This document shows, piece by piece, positions 50,987-59,903 of a DNA stretch of 64,000 bases. Location: positions 5,022,001-5,086,000 of the forward strand of contig NZ_RJKE01000001.1 in assembly GCF_003751225.1 (NCBI RefSeq), given 5' to 3'. Within the stretch, counting starts at the first letter, position 1; each line of letters begins with the position of its first letter. The notes beneath the pieces are model-generated. The model searched no databases and was not told where the DNA came from. It saw only the letters and a program-made list of their open reading frames with translations. The DNA is from Actinocorallia herbida (GTDB taxonomy: Bacteria > Actinomycetota > Actinomycetes > Streptosporangiales > Streptosporangiaceae). Both the position numbers and the translations under genes were made by a program.

Positions 50987-51952
50987 CTACTCCAGTTCGG
51001 CCTCGGTGAGGTCGCCCGCGTTGGTCTTGTCGAACGGCCTCGTCTCGATGTCGACCTGGGCCGGAACCTCCTTGCCGGCGAGCTTGTCGAGCATCGTCTG
51101 AAGGGCCGTGCCGCCCCACTTCTTCGGCTGGAGGGCGATCTCGAAGCCGACCCGGCCGTCCTTGACCATCGCGAGGGTCTCGGGGATGCCGTCGAAGCCG
51201 GTCACGGTGACGTCGCCGGTCTTGCCCGCCTCGTTGATCGCCTGGACGACACCGCCGAGGAAGTCGTCGAGGTTGGCGTAGACGACCTTGGCGTCGGGGA
51301 CGGCGAGCAGCGACGCCTTGGTGGCCTTCAGTCCCTCCTCGGCGGTCAGCGCGGTCACGTTGACCTCGTGCGCGACCGACAGGTCAGGGCAGGAGGCCGA
51401 GCCCACGACCTCCTTGTACGCCGCGGTCATCTCCTGAACATACGGCGCGGCGGAGGGTCCCTTGACCATGATGATCTTGCCGCTCTTGACGTTCTCGCAC
51501 GTCCACTCGGCGATCTGCCGGCCGGACTTGCCCCAGTCGTTGCCGATGTAGGAGGCGCGGCTGTTCTTGTCGGCGACGTCGCGGGCGACCGTCATGACCG
51601 GGATATCGGCGGCCTTGGCGGCGCTCAGCGGCGCCACGATCGCGTTCGCGTCGATCGCGGAGACCAGGATCCCGTCGACGTTCTTGGCGATGAGGTCGTT
51701 GATGTCATTGGCCTGCTTGAGCGGGTCGCCGCCCGCGTCGGTGAAGACCACCTCGACGCCGAGCTCCTTGGCCTTGGCCTCGATGCCCTTCTGCATGCCC
51801 GCGTACAGGGCGATACGGGGGGCGGCGAAGCTGACGCCGATGGTGGGCTTGCCTTCGGCGGCGCCGGACGAGTCGTCGGAGCCGCAGCCGGTGGCCGCGA
51901 GGCCGATGATCAGGGCGGTGGCGGCGACGCCGCGGATGCCGGTGATGCGCAT
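50987..51952 (-). CDS. CUT2 ABC transporter substrate-binding lipoprotein (catabolic locus)
   Basis: This 321-aa lipoprotein starts at the ATG after AGGAGAT. A signal sequence ends at LAATGC (lipobox Cys). The mature part is an RbsB-like periplasmic binding protein (IGVSFAAPRIALYAGMQKGI, DGILVSAIDANAI, NLDDFLGGVVQAI, VTGFDGIPETL). It lies between the permease and the Mo-hydroxylase genes. Coupling of an RbsB-type protein to an aromatic/heteroaromatic hydroxylase suggests that the ligand is the compound oxidised rather than a sugar; this is inference. Confidence 0.92.
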   Translation of the reverse strand: MRITGIRGVAATALIIGLAATGCGSDDSSGAAEGKPTIGVSFAAPRIALYAGMQKGIEAKAKELGVEVVFTDAGGDPLKQANDINDLIAKNVDGILVSAIDANAIVAPLSAAKAADIPVMTVARDVADKNSRASYIGNDWGKSGRQIAEWTCENVKSGKIIMVKGPSAAPYVQEMTAAYKEVVGSASCPDLSVAHEVNVTALTAEEGLKATKASLLAVPDAKVVYANLDDFLGGVVQAINEAGKTGDVTVTGFDGIPETLAMVKDGRVGFEIALQPKKWGGTALQTMLDKLAGKEVPAQVDIETRPFDKTNAGDLTEAELE

Positions 51953-51999
51953 TGGGTGGATCTCCTGTTTCGGGGGGACGGGGATGAAGGGTGGGAGGG

Positions 52000-53004
52000 T
52001 CAGGAGGCCGGCACGGGTGCGGGCGCGTCGGCGATCGTCTTGCGGGGCGGCGTGGCGCGGCCCGCGCGCAGGCGGGAGAAGCGGCGCAGCAGCTCGGCGG
52101 ACATGGCGAGGATGAAGACGATCCCGACCGTGACCTCCTGCCAGGCGTCGCCGACGCCATTGAGGTTCAGGCCGTTCTGGATCACCGAGATCACCAGGAC
52201 GCCCAGCAGCGTCCGCCACATCGCGGCGCGGCCGCCGTGCAGGGCGCTGCCGCCCAGGACCGCCGCGGCGACCGAGAACAGCTCCAGGCCCTCGCCGACG
52301 GTCGGCTGCGCGGACTGGAGGCGCGCGGTCGTCGCCAGGCCCGCGACGGCGGCGAACATCCCCGCCAGGACGAACGTCGCGACGACCGTGCGCTCGGTGC
52401 GCAGGCCCGACAGGCGCGCGGCCTCCCGGTTGCCTCCGGCGGCCAGGACGCGCAGGCCGAACGGGCTCACGCTCAGCAGGAACGTGGCGACGGCGAAGCA
52501 GACGACCATCACCCAGACGATCCACGGCACGCCCAGCGGACGGCCCACGCCGAATCCGGCGATCTCCGCGGGCAGCCCGCCGATCGACACCGCGTGCGTG
52601 ATGATCAGTGTGGTGCCGACGCCGATGACCGACGTGCCCAGCGTGATCATGAACGGGTGGACTTTCAGCGCGATCACGAGCAGCCCGTTGACCAGGCCGA
52701 ACACCGCCCCGGACAGCACCCCCGCGGCGAGGCCGAGCAGGATGCTCCCGGTGTCGCGCATGACGATCGCGCCGACCGCGCCGTGCAGCGCGACCTGCGC
52801 GCCGACCGACAGGTCGAAGCCGCCGCCGGCGATGACGAACGTCTGCCCGAACGCGACGATCGCGAGGATCGCCATCGAGCTGAGGATGTTGAGGAGGTTG
52901 CCGCTGCTGAGGAAGGAGCCCGTCGACGTGCTCAGGACGACGACGAGCACCACCAGCAGAAGCGGGATGAACACGTCCTCAAGGGCGGGCAGTTTTCTTT
53001 TCAT
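52000..53004 (-). CDS. CUT2 ABC transporter permease (catabolic locus)
   Basis: This 334-aa polytopic permease has the family signature VIAGGGFDLSVGAQVALHG and about nine hydrophobic segments. Its ATG overlaps the ATPase gene's stop by 4 bases (ATGA), so the two are translationally coupled. It forms the importer with the ATPase upstream and the lipoprotein 47 bases downstream. It is only a distant relative of the permease at 5571. Confidence 0.94.
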   Translation of the reverse strand: MKRKLPALEDVFIPLLLVVLVVVLSTSTGSFLSSGNLLNILSSMAILAIVAFGQTFVIAGGGFDLSVGAQVALHGAVGAIVMRDTGSILLGLAAGVLSGAVFGLVNGLLVIALKVHPFMITLGTSVIGVGTTLIITHAVSIGGLPAEIAGFGVGRPLGVPWIVWVMVVCFAVATFLLSVSPFGLRVLAAGGNREAARLSGLRTERTVVATFVLAGMFAAVAGLATTARLQSAQPTVGEGLELFSVAAAVLGGSALHGGRAAMWRTLLGVLVISVIQNGLNLNGVGDAWQEVTVGIVFILAMSAELLRRFSRLRAGRATPPRKTIADAPAPVPAS

Positions 53005-54509
53005 GAGGCAGGACCTTCCGGGTTCTCGCCCAGGCACGCCGTCATCAGGTCGGCGTGCGTGACGTCTGCGGTGAGCTCGGCGACCAGGCGTCCGCGCCGG
53101 AACGCCAGGTAGCGGTCGGTGATCGAGCGGAACTCCTCGCTCTCCAGCGCCACGACGACGACGCAGCCGCGCTCGTCGGCGAACGCGCGCAGCTGGCGGA
53201 GCACGTGTTCCTTGGCGCCGATGTCGATGCCGTGGGTGGGCTCCTCGACCACCAGGACGCGGGCGCCCGCGGCGAGCCAGCGGGCGATGAGCACCTTCTG
53301 CTGGTTTCCTCCCGACAGCAGCCCGGCCAGGTAGGTCGGGTCGGCGGGGCGGATGTCGAGTTCCTCGATCAGCCGGAGCGCCTCGGTCCGCGTCTTCCGC
53401 CGGTCGAGCATGCCGAACCGGGTGAATGCCGAGACGTCGCCGAGCACGATGTTGCGCTCGATGCTCAGCAACGGCTGGACACCGTCGCGCTTGCGCTCCT
53501 CGGGCACGAACCCGACGCCCGCGGCGACCGCGCCGACCCGGTTGTGCGGGGCGAGCCGACGCTCGCCGACCGTCACGCCGCCCGGCCGCTCGCCCCGCTC
53601 CGGCTTGGCGGGCCTGCGCGCCCCGGCGAGGGTGCGCGCGTAGCGGCCCGCACCGGAGCCGAGGATGCCGGTCAGCGTCACCACCTCGCGGTGGCGCAGC
53701 GCGAGGCCGGGGGCGTCGGGCAGGTCGGCGCGCACGAGCACGTCGCCCGCCTCGTGCACGCCGCGGTCCGGCGCGCCGGCCAGGGCGCGGCCCGCGACGA
53801 GTTCGGCGAGCCCGCGCGGCGTGGCCTCGGCCCGCTCCAGCCGGGCGACGATCCTGCCGTCGCGCATCGCGGTGATCCGATCGCACAGGCCGCGGACCTC
53901 GTCGAGGTCGTGGCTGACGAACATGACGGCGAGGCCGTCGGAGGCCAGGCGGCGCACCAGCTCGGTGATCCGGCGGGACTGGCGCGGCTCCAGGGCCGCG
54001 GTCGGCTCGTCGAGGATGAGCAGCTTCGGCTTGGCGCGCAGCGCGCGGGCCACCTGGAGGAGCTTCTTCTCGGCGAGGTCGAGGGTGCCCGCGCGCCGAT
54101 CCGGGTCGAGTTCGACGCCCAGGACGGCGAGCAGTTCGGCGGCCTCGGCACGGTCCGCGCGGCGGTCGCGCAGCAGTCCGGCGCGCCGGTGCGGGGCGGC
54201 GACGACGATGTTGTCGGCGACGGTCAGCTCGGGGAACAGGTGCGTCTCCTGGTGGACGACGGTGATCCCGGCCTTCTCGGCCTGCGCGGGCGTCGCGCAG
54301 TCGACCTTGTGCCCTTCGACCTCCAGCCGTCCCGTGTCGGGGACGTGCGCGCCGCACAACACCTTGATCAGGGTCGACTTGCCCGCTCCGTTGGAACCGA
54401 TGAGGCCGTGCACCTCCCCGGCCTCGAGGGCGAGATCCACCCCGTCGAGCGCGGTGAACGCGCCGAACCTCTTGCTGACGCCGTGCGCCACGACGGCCGG
54501 GGCGCTCAC
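53001..54509 (-). CDS. CUT2 ABC importer ATPase (catabolic locus)
   Basis: This 502-aa double ATPase has NBD1 Walker A IGSNGAGKST and LLILDEPTAALE. NBD2 has a degenerate loop GILGSGAGRYA, signature LLSGGNQQK and LVVEEPTHGIDIG. The second-domain P-loop lacks the usual Lys, as is normal for RbsA-type proteins. It is the first gene of the ABC/Mo-hydroxylase transcript; the roughly 480 bases upstream hold the promoter and no gene. Gene order ATPase, permease, lipoprotein, 2Fe-2S, Mo/FAD, TetR suggests one operon. Confidence 0.94.
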   Translation of the reverse strand: MSAPAVVAHGVSKRFGAFTALDGVDLALEAGEVHGLIGSNGAGKSTLIKVLCGAHVPDTGRLEVEGHKVDCATPAQAEKAGITVVHQETHLFPELTVADNIVVAAPHRRAGLLRDRRADRAEAAELLAVLGVELDPDRRAGTLDLAEKKLLQVARALRAKPKLLILDEPTAALEPRQSRRITELVRRLASDGLAVMFVSHDLDEVRGLCDRITAMRDGRIVARLERAEATPRGLAELVAGRALAGAPDRGVHEAGDVLVRADLPDAPGLALRHREVVTLTGILGSGAGRYARTLAGARRPAKPERGERPGGVTVGERRLAPHNRVGAVAAGVGFVPEERKRDGVQPLLSIERNIVLGDVSAFTRFGMLDRRKTRTEALRLIEELDIRPADPTYLAGLLSGGNQQKVLIARWLAAGARVLVVEEPTHGIDIGAKEHVLRQLRAFADERGCVVVVALESEEFRSITDRYLAFRRGRLVAELTADVTHADLMTACLGENPEGPAS

Positions 54510-54993
54510 GCGGCCGCCGTCCCCGGCGTGAACGGGCTTCCCATCGGAACCTCCAGGGGGTCGAGCGCGGGCGCATCACCGGGAGCGCACGCACGGCAGT
54601 AGGGCGAACGACGGGCACTTGGGCCCCCGCGAGAGGGACGAAGGTCGCCCGCCAGTGGTGTGTACTATGTACGCTACTTAGATAAAGGTCAATGCCCGAA
54701 ACGTGTTTTTAACCGACAAATCTCCCGGCAAGGTCTTGCGCGTCCCAGCCGAGAACTCGCGCACGACCGAGAGTCTCCGCAGGCAGGGGACATCGAGAGC
54801 CCACGCGGGGCCGGCGCCATCGGAGAAAAGCCGGTACACCGGATAAGGGGCAGGCCGTTATCGAGCATGCCTATCAGAGCCGAAACTCCGACCCGGAATT
54901 CGGGTGCCGAGACCGGCGCCGGATCCGGGAGAGGGCGAACGCCGGCGCCGCCGGCACCTCACCGGCCGACGCGGGGCCGGGACTCCCGCGGAG
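54510..54993. other. Intergenic region with ABC-operon promoter and a GTAC motif
   Basis: No gene is seen here. At 54662-54677 the sequence GTACTATGTACGCTAC lies in an AT-richer patch fitting a promoter for the ATPase operon. A related GTACAGGTTACGGTATC occurs at 55698-55714, just upstream of the TetR gene at 55665. The shared GTAC-N4-TACGSTA might be a common regulator site; the match is only 10 fixed positions. Confidence 0.4.
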
Positions 54994-55665
54994 TCAGACC
55001 TCGCGGGCGGGCAGGGTGGGCAGCACCGAGGCGATGAAGCACTCGACGCCGAAGTGGAACTGGGCGTCCGCCGGGAGGTCGACGAGCTCGTCGGCGATGG
55101 AGACGACGCTGGGGAACTTGGCGGCGGGCAGCGAGGCGTAGAAGTGCCTGCGCTGGCGCCGGAGCTCCTCGACCTCCCCGTCGCCACCGGTGTGGCCCCA
55201 CGGGCGGGGGTGCTGGTAGCCGGCGAAGCCGAGGGAGTAGGTGATGAGGAACGAGTAGCAGCCGACCGCGGTCCGGGGCGGGATCCCGGCCTCCAGGAAG
55301 CGCGCCAGCACGCCCTCCAGACCGCCCTCCATCGAGTGCATGCTCATCGTGACCCGGCTGGTCATCAGCTGGACGATGCTGGGGTGCCTGCGCATCATCG
55401 CCAGGAAGCCGGTGGCGGCGGCCCGCAGGACGGCCCCGGGGTCGGCCGGGTCGGCCTCGGGCATGGTGATCCCGCCGAGGACGTGGTCGGCCATCGCGTC
55501 GAGGATCTCGTCCTTGCTCCGCACGTAGCCGTACAGGGTCATCGGACCTACGCCCAGCTCGGAGGCGATGTTGCGGATCGTCAGGTCGTCCAGGCCGACC
55601 TCGTCGGCGATCTTCAGGGCGGCCTCGACGATGCGTTCGAGGCTTACGCTGCTCTTGCGCGCCAT
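54994..55665 (-). CDS. TetR-family regulator of the ring-cleavage operon
   Basis: This 223-aa protein has an HTH at about 10-55 (IVEAALKIADEVGLDDLTIR, LGVGPMTLYGYVRSKDEIL). The C-terminal half has LGFAGYQHPRPWGH and EELRRQRRHFYASLPAAKFP, clearly paralogous to the TetR at 46350. It closes the minus-strand operon that begins beyond the right edge, 39 bases after the MmgE/PrpD gene. Each of the two catabolic operons thus ends in a copy of the same regulator type, which suggests related ligands. Confidence 0.9.
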   Translation of the reverse strand: MARKSSVSLERIVEAALKIADEVGLDDLTIRNIASELGVGPMTLYGYVRSKDEILDAMADHVLGGITMPEADPADPGAVLRAAATGFLAMMRRHPSIVQLMTSRVTMSMHSMEGGLEGVLARFLEAGIPPRTAVGCYSFLITYSLGFAGYQHPRPWGHTGGDGEVEELRRQRRHFYASLPAAKFPSVVSIADELVDLPADAQFHFGVECFIASVLPTLPAREV

Positions 55666-55704
55666 GCTCTTCCGGCTCTCCCGCTCCCATTCGTCCCGTA
55701 CAGG

Positions 55705-57036
55705 TTACGGTATCGTGTTTTCATTCTCCGGGCGCAGCAGGCGGGCGAAGTCGCGGCGCAGCTCGGCCACGTCGGCGACCGCGTCCAGCGCCAGGCACCG
55801 CGCACGCCAGGCGTCCGCCTCGGCCGACCCGCCGGGCCCGCCGAGCTGCCGCCGCCACTTTCCGACGACCTCGGCCTCGCCGACCTCCCGCGCCCCGTCC
55901 GAGCGCCCTTCGGCGCGGCCGCCGTCGGGGAACCCGAGGGTCACCCGGGCGGCCCAGCGGCCGGGCAGCAGGGCGTCCAGCCCCGGATCCGGCACCAGGA
56001 CGACCCGGGGTGAGCCGGCCGGAAGCGGCTCCCGGTAGAAGCGTGCGTCGCCCGCGCGGCCGTGCAGCAGGGCCGCCACCGCGAAGGCGGCGCTCGCCGC
56101 CGCCTCGGTCGGCCCGGCCGGCTCCCGCTCCGCGGTGACGAAGCGCAGGAGCGTCGACGGAAGCGCGATCTCGACGGTCTCGGCCTGCTCCCACGCCACC
56201 CCCTCCTCGCGCAGGCCGGTGAGCGCGTCCAGCGCCGCGTGCAGCGGCCGGGCGCAGGGATACCGCTTGATCGGACAGCAGGACAGATGCGGAGGGCCCG
56301 CACCGGTCGGAGGTCCGGCGGACCGGCCCAGGGCCGCCGCCGCGGGACCGTCCAGGAGCGTGCGCGAGGCGTCCGCGCCCGCCCGCGCCAGGTAGGCGGC
56401 CTCCACCCCGTCGGCGGCGGCGCGGCCCGCGAGGAGGTAATGGCCGGTCCCGAGCACGTCCGCGCTGAGCAGGCCGCCGAGACCGGCCGCGGCCAGCGCC
56501 AGGGCGGCCTCGGTCCGCTCCGGTCCGAGGTCCAGCAGCACCGCGGTGGCCGCCGCGGCGCCCAGCGCGCCGAAGACCGCGGTCGGCCACCATGCGCGCG
56601 GGTAGAGGGCGGGCCCGCCGAACCGCAGGCCCGCCTCGGCCACGACCTCGTAGCCCGCCAGGACGGCGTCCGCGACGGCCCTTCCCGGCAGACCCTCCCG
56701 GTCGGCGACGGCCAGCGCGGCCGGGACGGTCACCGCGGCGGGGACCACCGCGCCCCCAGGGTGGACGGCGTCGTATTCGTCGACGTGCGCGAGCGACGCC
56801 TCGATCAGGACGGCGGTGCGCAGCGCACGCCGCCCGCCGAGTCCCAGCACCCGGACATCTTCGGCGCCGTCGAGCCCGGCGAGCGCCGCCAGGTCGCGGG
56901 CGACCGGGTGGGAGGCGCCCGCGGCGACGCACCCGAGCGTGTCGAGCACGTGCAGGCCCGCGAGCCCGCGCGCGGCGGCGTCCGCCGTCGCGGCGGCCCG
57001 CCGCCCTCGTTCTGCGAGTTCTCCGAGCACGCTCAC
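55705..57036 (-). CDS. MmgE/PrpD-family protein
   Basis: This 443-aa protein belongs to the 2-methylcitrate dehydratase/cis-aconitate decarboxylase fold. It starts MSVLGELAERGRRA and has HVLDTLGCVAAGASHPVARD, DEYDAVHPGGAVVPAAV (the DDxH-like active-site region) and PIKRYPCARPLHAALDAL (the conserved K-x-Y-P-C-x-R...H stretch). In the ring-cleavage context it may dehydrate or decarboxylate a downstream acid. N-terminal GC and codon use match neighbours. The exact reaction is not determined, as the family is versatile. Confidence 0.85.
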   Translation of the reverse strand: MSVLGELAERGRRAAATADAAARGLAGLHVLDTLGCVAAGASHPVARDLAALAGLDGAEDVRVLGLGGRRALRTAVLIEASLAHVDEYDAVHPGGAVVPAAVTVPAALAVADREGLPGRAVADAVLAGYEVVAEAGLRFGGPALYPRAWWPTAVFGALGAAAATAVLLDLGPERTEAALALAAAGLGGLLSADVLGTGHYLLAGRAAADGVEAAYLARAGADASRTLLDGPAAAALGRSAGPPTGAGPPHLSCCPIKRYPCARPLHAALDALTGLREEGVAWEQAETVEIALPSTLLRFVTAEREPAGPTEAAASAAFAVAALLHGRAGDARFYREPLPAGSPRVVLVPDPGLDALLPGRWAARVTLGFPDGGRAEGRSDGAREVGEAEVVGKWRRQLGGPGGSAEADAWRARCLALDAVADVAELRRDFARLLRPENENTIP

Positions 57037-57085
57037 CGTGCCCCCTCCTCTCTCCCCCGGGCGCCGCCGCCCGCTCGTACGCGGT

Positions 57086-58102
57086 TCAGCGGCCGAGCCC
57101 CGGCAGGACGGTCGTCCCGACGGCCTCGATCAGCTCGTACGGCAGGTCGTAGGACCCGACGTGCTGGAGGTAGACGCCTGCGATCCCGGCCTCGCCCAGC
57201 TCCGTCAGCCGGGCCGTGATCTCCTTCGGGGTGCCGAAGAGGCAGAACGACCGCGCGAACGCCGCGGCGGCCTCGTCGCTCACCCACCGCGAGCAGATCT
57301 CGACGGCGCCGTCCCAGTCCTCGGCGTGCACGAGGTCGGGGTAGACGCCCTCGACGCGGGCGGGCACGTCACCGAGCTCGATCCCGGCGAGGGCCAGGGC
57401 CTTGGCCCCGCCCGTCCCGGCGATCCCGGCGACGATGGGCTTGAGCTGCCGCGCCGACTTCTCGACGTCGTCGGTGACGGCGCAGAACGCCGAGGCGATC
57501 AGCCCGACCGGACCGCGCCCGGCCGCCTCGGCGCCTTCGGCGACCCGCCGGGTGGCGTCGGCGAGGGTCGCGTCGGAGACGCCGCTGAGCAGCAGCACGC
57601 CGTCGGCGATCTCCCCGGCCAGCCGCAGGTTGCGCGGTCCGCTGGCGGCCATGACCAGCGGCACCGGCGCCGCGTCGCGCAGCCGTGAGACGGTCCCGTT
57701 GAAGTCGACGTCCTCCCCCGCGAGCAGCGTGCGCAGGGTCGTGAAGCCTTCGCGCATCCGCGCGCCGGTGCTCGACGGCATCCCGACCGGGCCGACGGAG
57801 CTGTTGCCGACGCCGATCCCCAGCGTGAACCGGTCCGGCGCCAGTTCGGCGACACTGCGGGCCGCCGACGCGACGACCGCGACGTGCCGGGTCTCGACGT
57901 TGGTGACGGCGGTGCCGATCCCGATCCGCGACGTGGCGAGCGCGGCCGCCGTCAGCGTGGTGTAGACGTCGCGCCACAGCAGCTGCGAGTCCGGCAGCCA
58001 GGCCTCGTCGAAGCCCAGTTCCTCGGCCCGCGCCACGGCCGCCGCGACGGTGTCGGCGCGGGCGCAGGGCGGGATGCGGACGCCGATCCGGGGCGCGGTC
58101 AC
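57086..58102 (-). CDS. LLM-class, probably F420-dependent, oxidoreductase
   Basis: This 338-aa TIM-barrel luciferase-like protein starts at a GTG overlapping the hydrolase stop by 4 bases. It has IGVRIPPCARADTVAAAV, the WLPDSQLLWRD loop, TRIGIGTAV-like ATSRIGIGTAV and FTLGIGVGNSSV, which fit F420-binding members (MER-type) more than FMN-type. It may reduce or oxygenate an intermediate in the ring-cleavage pathway. It sits between the MmgE/PrpD and alpha/beta-hydrolase genes with tight spacing. Confidence 0.9.
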   Translation of the reverse strand: MTAPRIGVRIPPCARADTVAAAVARAEELGFDEAWLPDSQLLWRDVYTTLTAAALATSRIGIGTAVTNVETRHVAVVASAARSVAELAPDRFTLGIGVGNSSVGPVGMPSSTGARMREGFTTLRTLLAGEDVDFNGTVSRLRDAAPVPLVMAASGPRNLRLAGEIADGVLLLSGVSDATLADATRRVAEGAEAAGRGPVGLIASAFCAVTDDVEKSARQLKPIVAGIAGTGGAKALALAGIELGDVPARVEGVYPDLVHAEDWDGAVEICSRWVSDEAAAAFARSFCLFGTPKEITARLTELGEAGIAGVYLQHVGSYDLPYELIEAVGTTVLPGLGR

Positions 58103-58953
58103 GCCTTGCCCTCGGCGAGGAACGCGAGGTTGAGCGCGTTGAACTTCGCGGCGTGCTCGTGCTGCGGCCAGTGCCCGCACTCGGCGAAGATCTCCAGCCG
58201 AGAGCCGGGGATGGAGGCGTTCATGCGGTGTGCCTCGGGCACGTCGCCGAACGGGTTCTGCGCGCCCCACACGATGAGGGTCGGCGCGGTGATGCGGGCC
58301 ATCTGCTCTGGGCTGAGCAGGTCCTCCTTGCGGTTCTCCATCTGCTGGAGGCACAGGAGGTTGTCGATGGCCTTGACGAACTCGGGCCGGTGGTAGATCG
58401 CGTGCCGGACCTCGACGAGTTCCTCGGAGACGTTCGCGGCCGGGTCGTGCATGAGCAGGTGCAGGCGCTTGCGGGTGAGGTCGATGTCGTCGGTCTCGAC
58501 GGCGAGCCGGGTGCTGGTGCGGATGCGCTCCATCACCTCGGGGTTGGCGACGGTGCCGCCGGGCGCGACGAGGGTGATGCGGCCGACCCGTTCCGGGTGG
58601 TCGGCGGCGAGGCGTCCGGCGACCCAGCCGCCGAGGGACTCGCCGACGAAGTGGGCGCGCTCGATCCCGACCGCGTCCATGTAGCCGAGGACGTGCTCGA
58701 CGTAGCCGGGGATCCGGTAGGGGGCGTCGGGGCCGTCGGTGTAGCCGTGGCCGATCATGTCGATGGCGTGGCAGGCGTAGTGGGCGGCGTGTGCCGGAAG
58801 GTTCCGGACGAACGCCTCGAGGTGCCCGCTGGTGCCGTGCAGGAAGATGACGGGCTCGCCCTCGCCGGCCACGAGGGAGCGGGTGCGCAGCCCGTTCACG
58901 TCCACGTGGCGGACGGCGAAGTCGATGCCGGTCAGGTCGGTCCAGATGCTCAT
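58099..58953 (-). CDS. Alpha/beta hydrolase, meta-cleavage-product type
   Basis: This 284-aa protein has oxyanion-hole HGTSGHLEAF, the nucleophile elbow VGESLGGWVAG, acid WGAQNPFGDVPEA and His in CGHWPQHEHA, as in BphD/CarC-type C-C hydrolases acting on meta-cleavage products. It follows the extradiol dioxygenase gene by 14 bases in transcription order. Cleavage of the ring-opened dienoate is the natural role. Its start is the ATG after GAGGAAGAGCGAGAA. A second, divergent alpha/beta hydrolase (61403) is in the same operon, so the pathway may need two hydrolytic steps. Confidence 0.9.
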   Translation of the reverse strand: MSIWTDLTGIDFAVRHVDVNGLRTRSLVAGEGEPVIFLHGTSGHLEAFVRNLPAHAAHYACHAIDMIGHGYTDGPDAPYRIPGYVEHVLGYMDAVGIERAHFVGESLGGWVAGRLAADHPERVGRITLVAPGGTVANPEVMERIRTSTRLAVETDDIDLTRKRLHLLMHDPAANVSEELVEVRHAIYHRPEFVKAIDNLLCLQQMENRKEDLLSPEQMARITAPTLIVWGAQNPFGDVPEAHRMNASIPGSRLEIFAECGHWPQHEHAAKFNALNLAFLAEGKA

Positions 58954-58967
58954 TTCTCGCTCTTCCT

Positions 58968-59903
58968 CTAGTTCTTCGGGTCCAGGACGGCGACGCCCAT
59001 GCCGGTCAGCCACTCGTCGATCGCCGCGTAGGCGAGGGTGCGGCCCTCGCCGGGGCCGACGGCGGCGGCCATCGCGACCCAGGAGCGGATCTCCTGGGCG
59101 CCGTTGCCGGCGGTCTCGGCGACCTCGTCGTCGGTCAGGGGCAGCAGCTCCGACAGGTCGCCGCCCTCCAGGAGGCCGAGCAGCCGGGCGTCGAAGCCGG
59201 GGTTGATGTCGGGCTTGGCGGCCAGGATGATCTGGCGGCGGCGGATCTCGTACTCGCTCCAGGAGTCGCGCCCGTTCAACCACGCCTCGACCAGGAACCT
59301 GTCGTCGTCGGTGAGCGCGTCGAACCACTTGGGCCACGGCAGCCGGTGCGACAGCCCACCGGAGGCGATCACGACGATCCGCTTGTCCCGGCCGTCGTTC
59401 CCGATCGCGTCGCCGAGTGCCGCGCCCAGGTCGTGGCAGCGGCGCAGCGACGGCAGGGGCGGCGCGAACATGTTGAGCACGACCGGCACGATCGGCACGT
59501 CAAGGCCGGGCGTCAGGTACTGCAGGCCGTGGGTGATCCCGTGGTCCACGGTCAGCCGCAGCGAGAAGGCCGGATCGAAGCCCGCGCCGACGAGGGAGTC
59601 CACGAGGTGCCGGCCGAGCGCGGTGTCGACGGGCAGGGGCCCGCCGGGCGTCCCGGCCTCGCCCGCTCCGTTGACCTCGCCGACGCCCAGGGTGAAGGCG
59701 GGCATCAGGTCGAGGAAGAAGCCGCGGAAGTGGTTGGAACCGAGGATGACGACGGCGTCCGGTCGCGCCTCTGCGATCAGCCGGCGGGCCTCGTCCAGCC
59801 CGTCGCGGAAGGCGTGCGCGCCGGGCAGGTGATCCACCTCGGCCCAGTGCGTGTTCATGAGGGTGCTGTGCGAGGCGCCCACGCCAAGGACGATCTTGCT
59901 CAC
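58968..59903 (-). CDS. LigB-type (class III) extradiol ring-cleavage dioxygenase
   Basis: This 311-aa protein starts at a GTG overlapping the previous gene's stop by 4 bases. Iron ligands are recognisable: H12 in GVGASHSTLMN, a second His in ILGSNHFRGFF, and a catalytic His in ASGGLSHRLPW; the Glu lies further along. The family includes protocatechuate 4,5-, gallate, CarB- and MhpB-type dioxygenases that open catechol-like rings. The C-terminal 60 residues (EIRSWVAMAAAV, LAYAAIDEWLTGMGV) match the tail of single-chain members. A small subunit (LigA/CarBa) gene is absent, so it probably acts alone. Confidence 0.9.
   Translation of the reverse strand: MSKIVLGVGASHSTLMNTHWAEVDHLPGAHAFRDGLDEARRLIAEARPDAVVILGSNHFRGFFLDLMPAFTLGVGEVNGAGEAGTPGGPLPVDTALGRHLVDSLVGAGFDPAFSLRLTVDHGITHGLQYLTPGLDVPIVPVVLNMFAPPLPSLRRCHDLGAALGDAIGNDGRDKRIVVIASGGLSHRLPWPKWFDALTDDDRFLVEAWLNGRDSWSEYEIRRRQIILAAKPDINPGFDARLLGLLEGGDLSELLPLTDDEVAETAGNGAQEIRSWVAMAAAVGPGEGRTLAYAAIDEWLTGMGVAVLDPKN

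Noticed and set aside
53001-54509. Loss of the second ATP site in the catabolic-locus ATPase
   Set aside because: A degenerate second P-loop is normal for RbsA-type ATPases, so it is not a defect.
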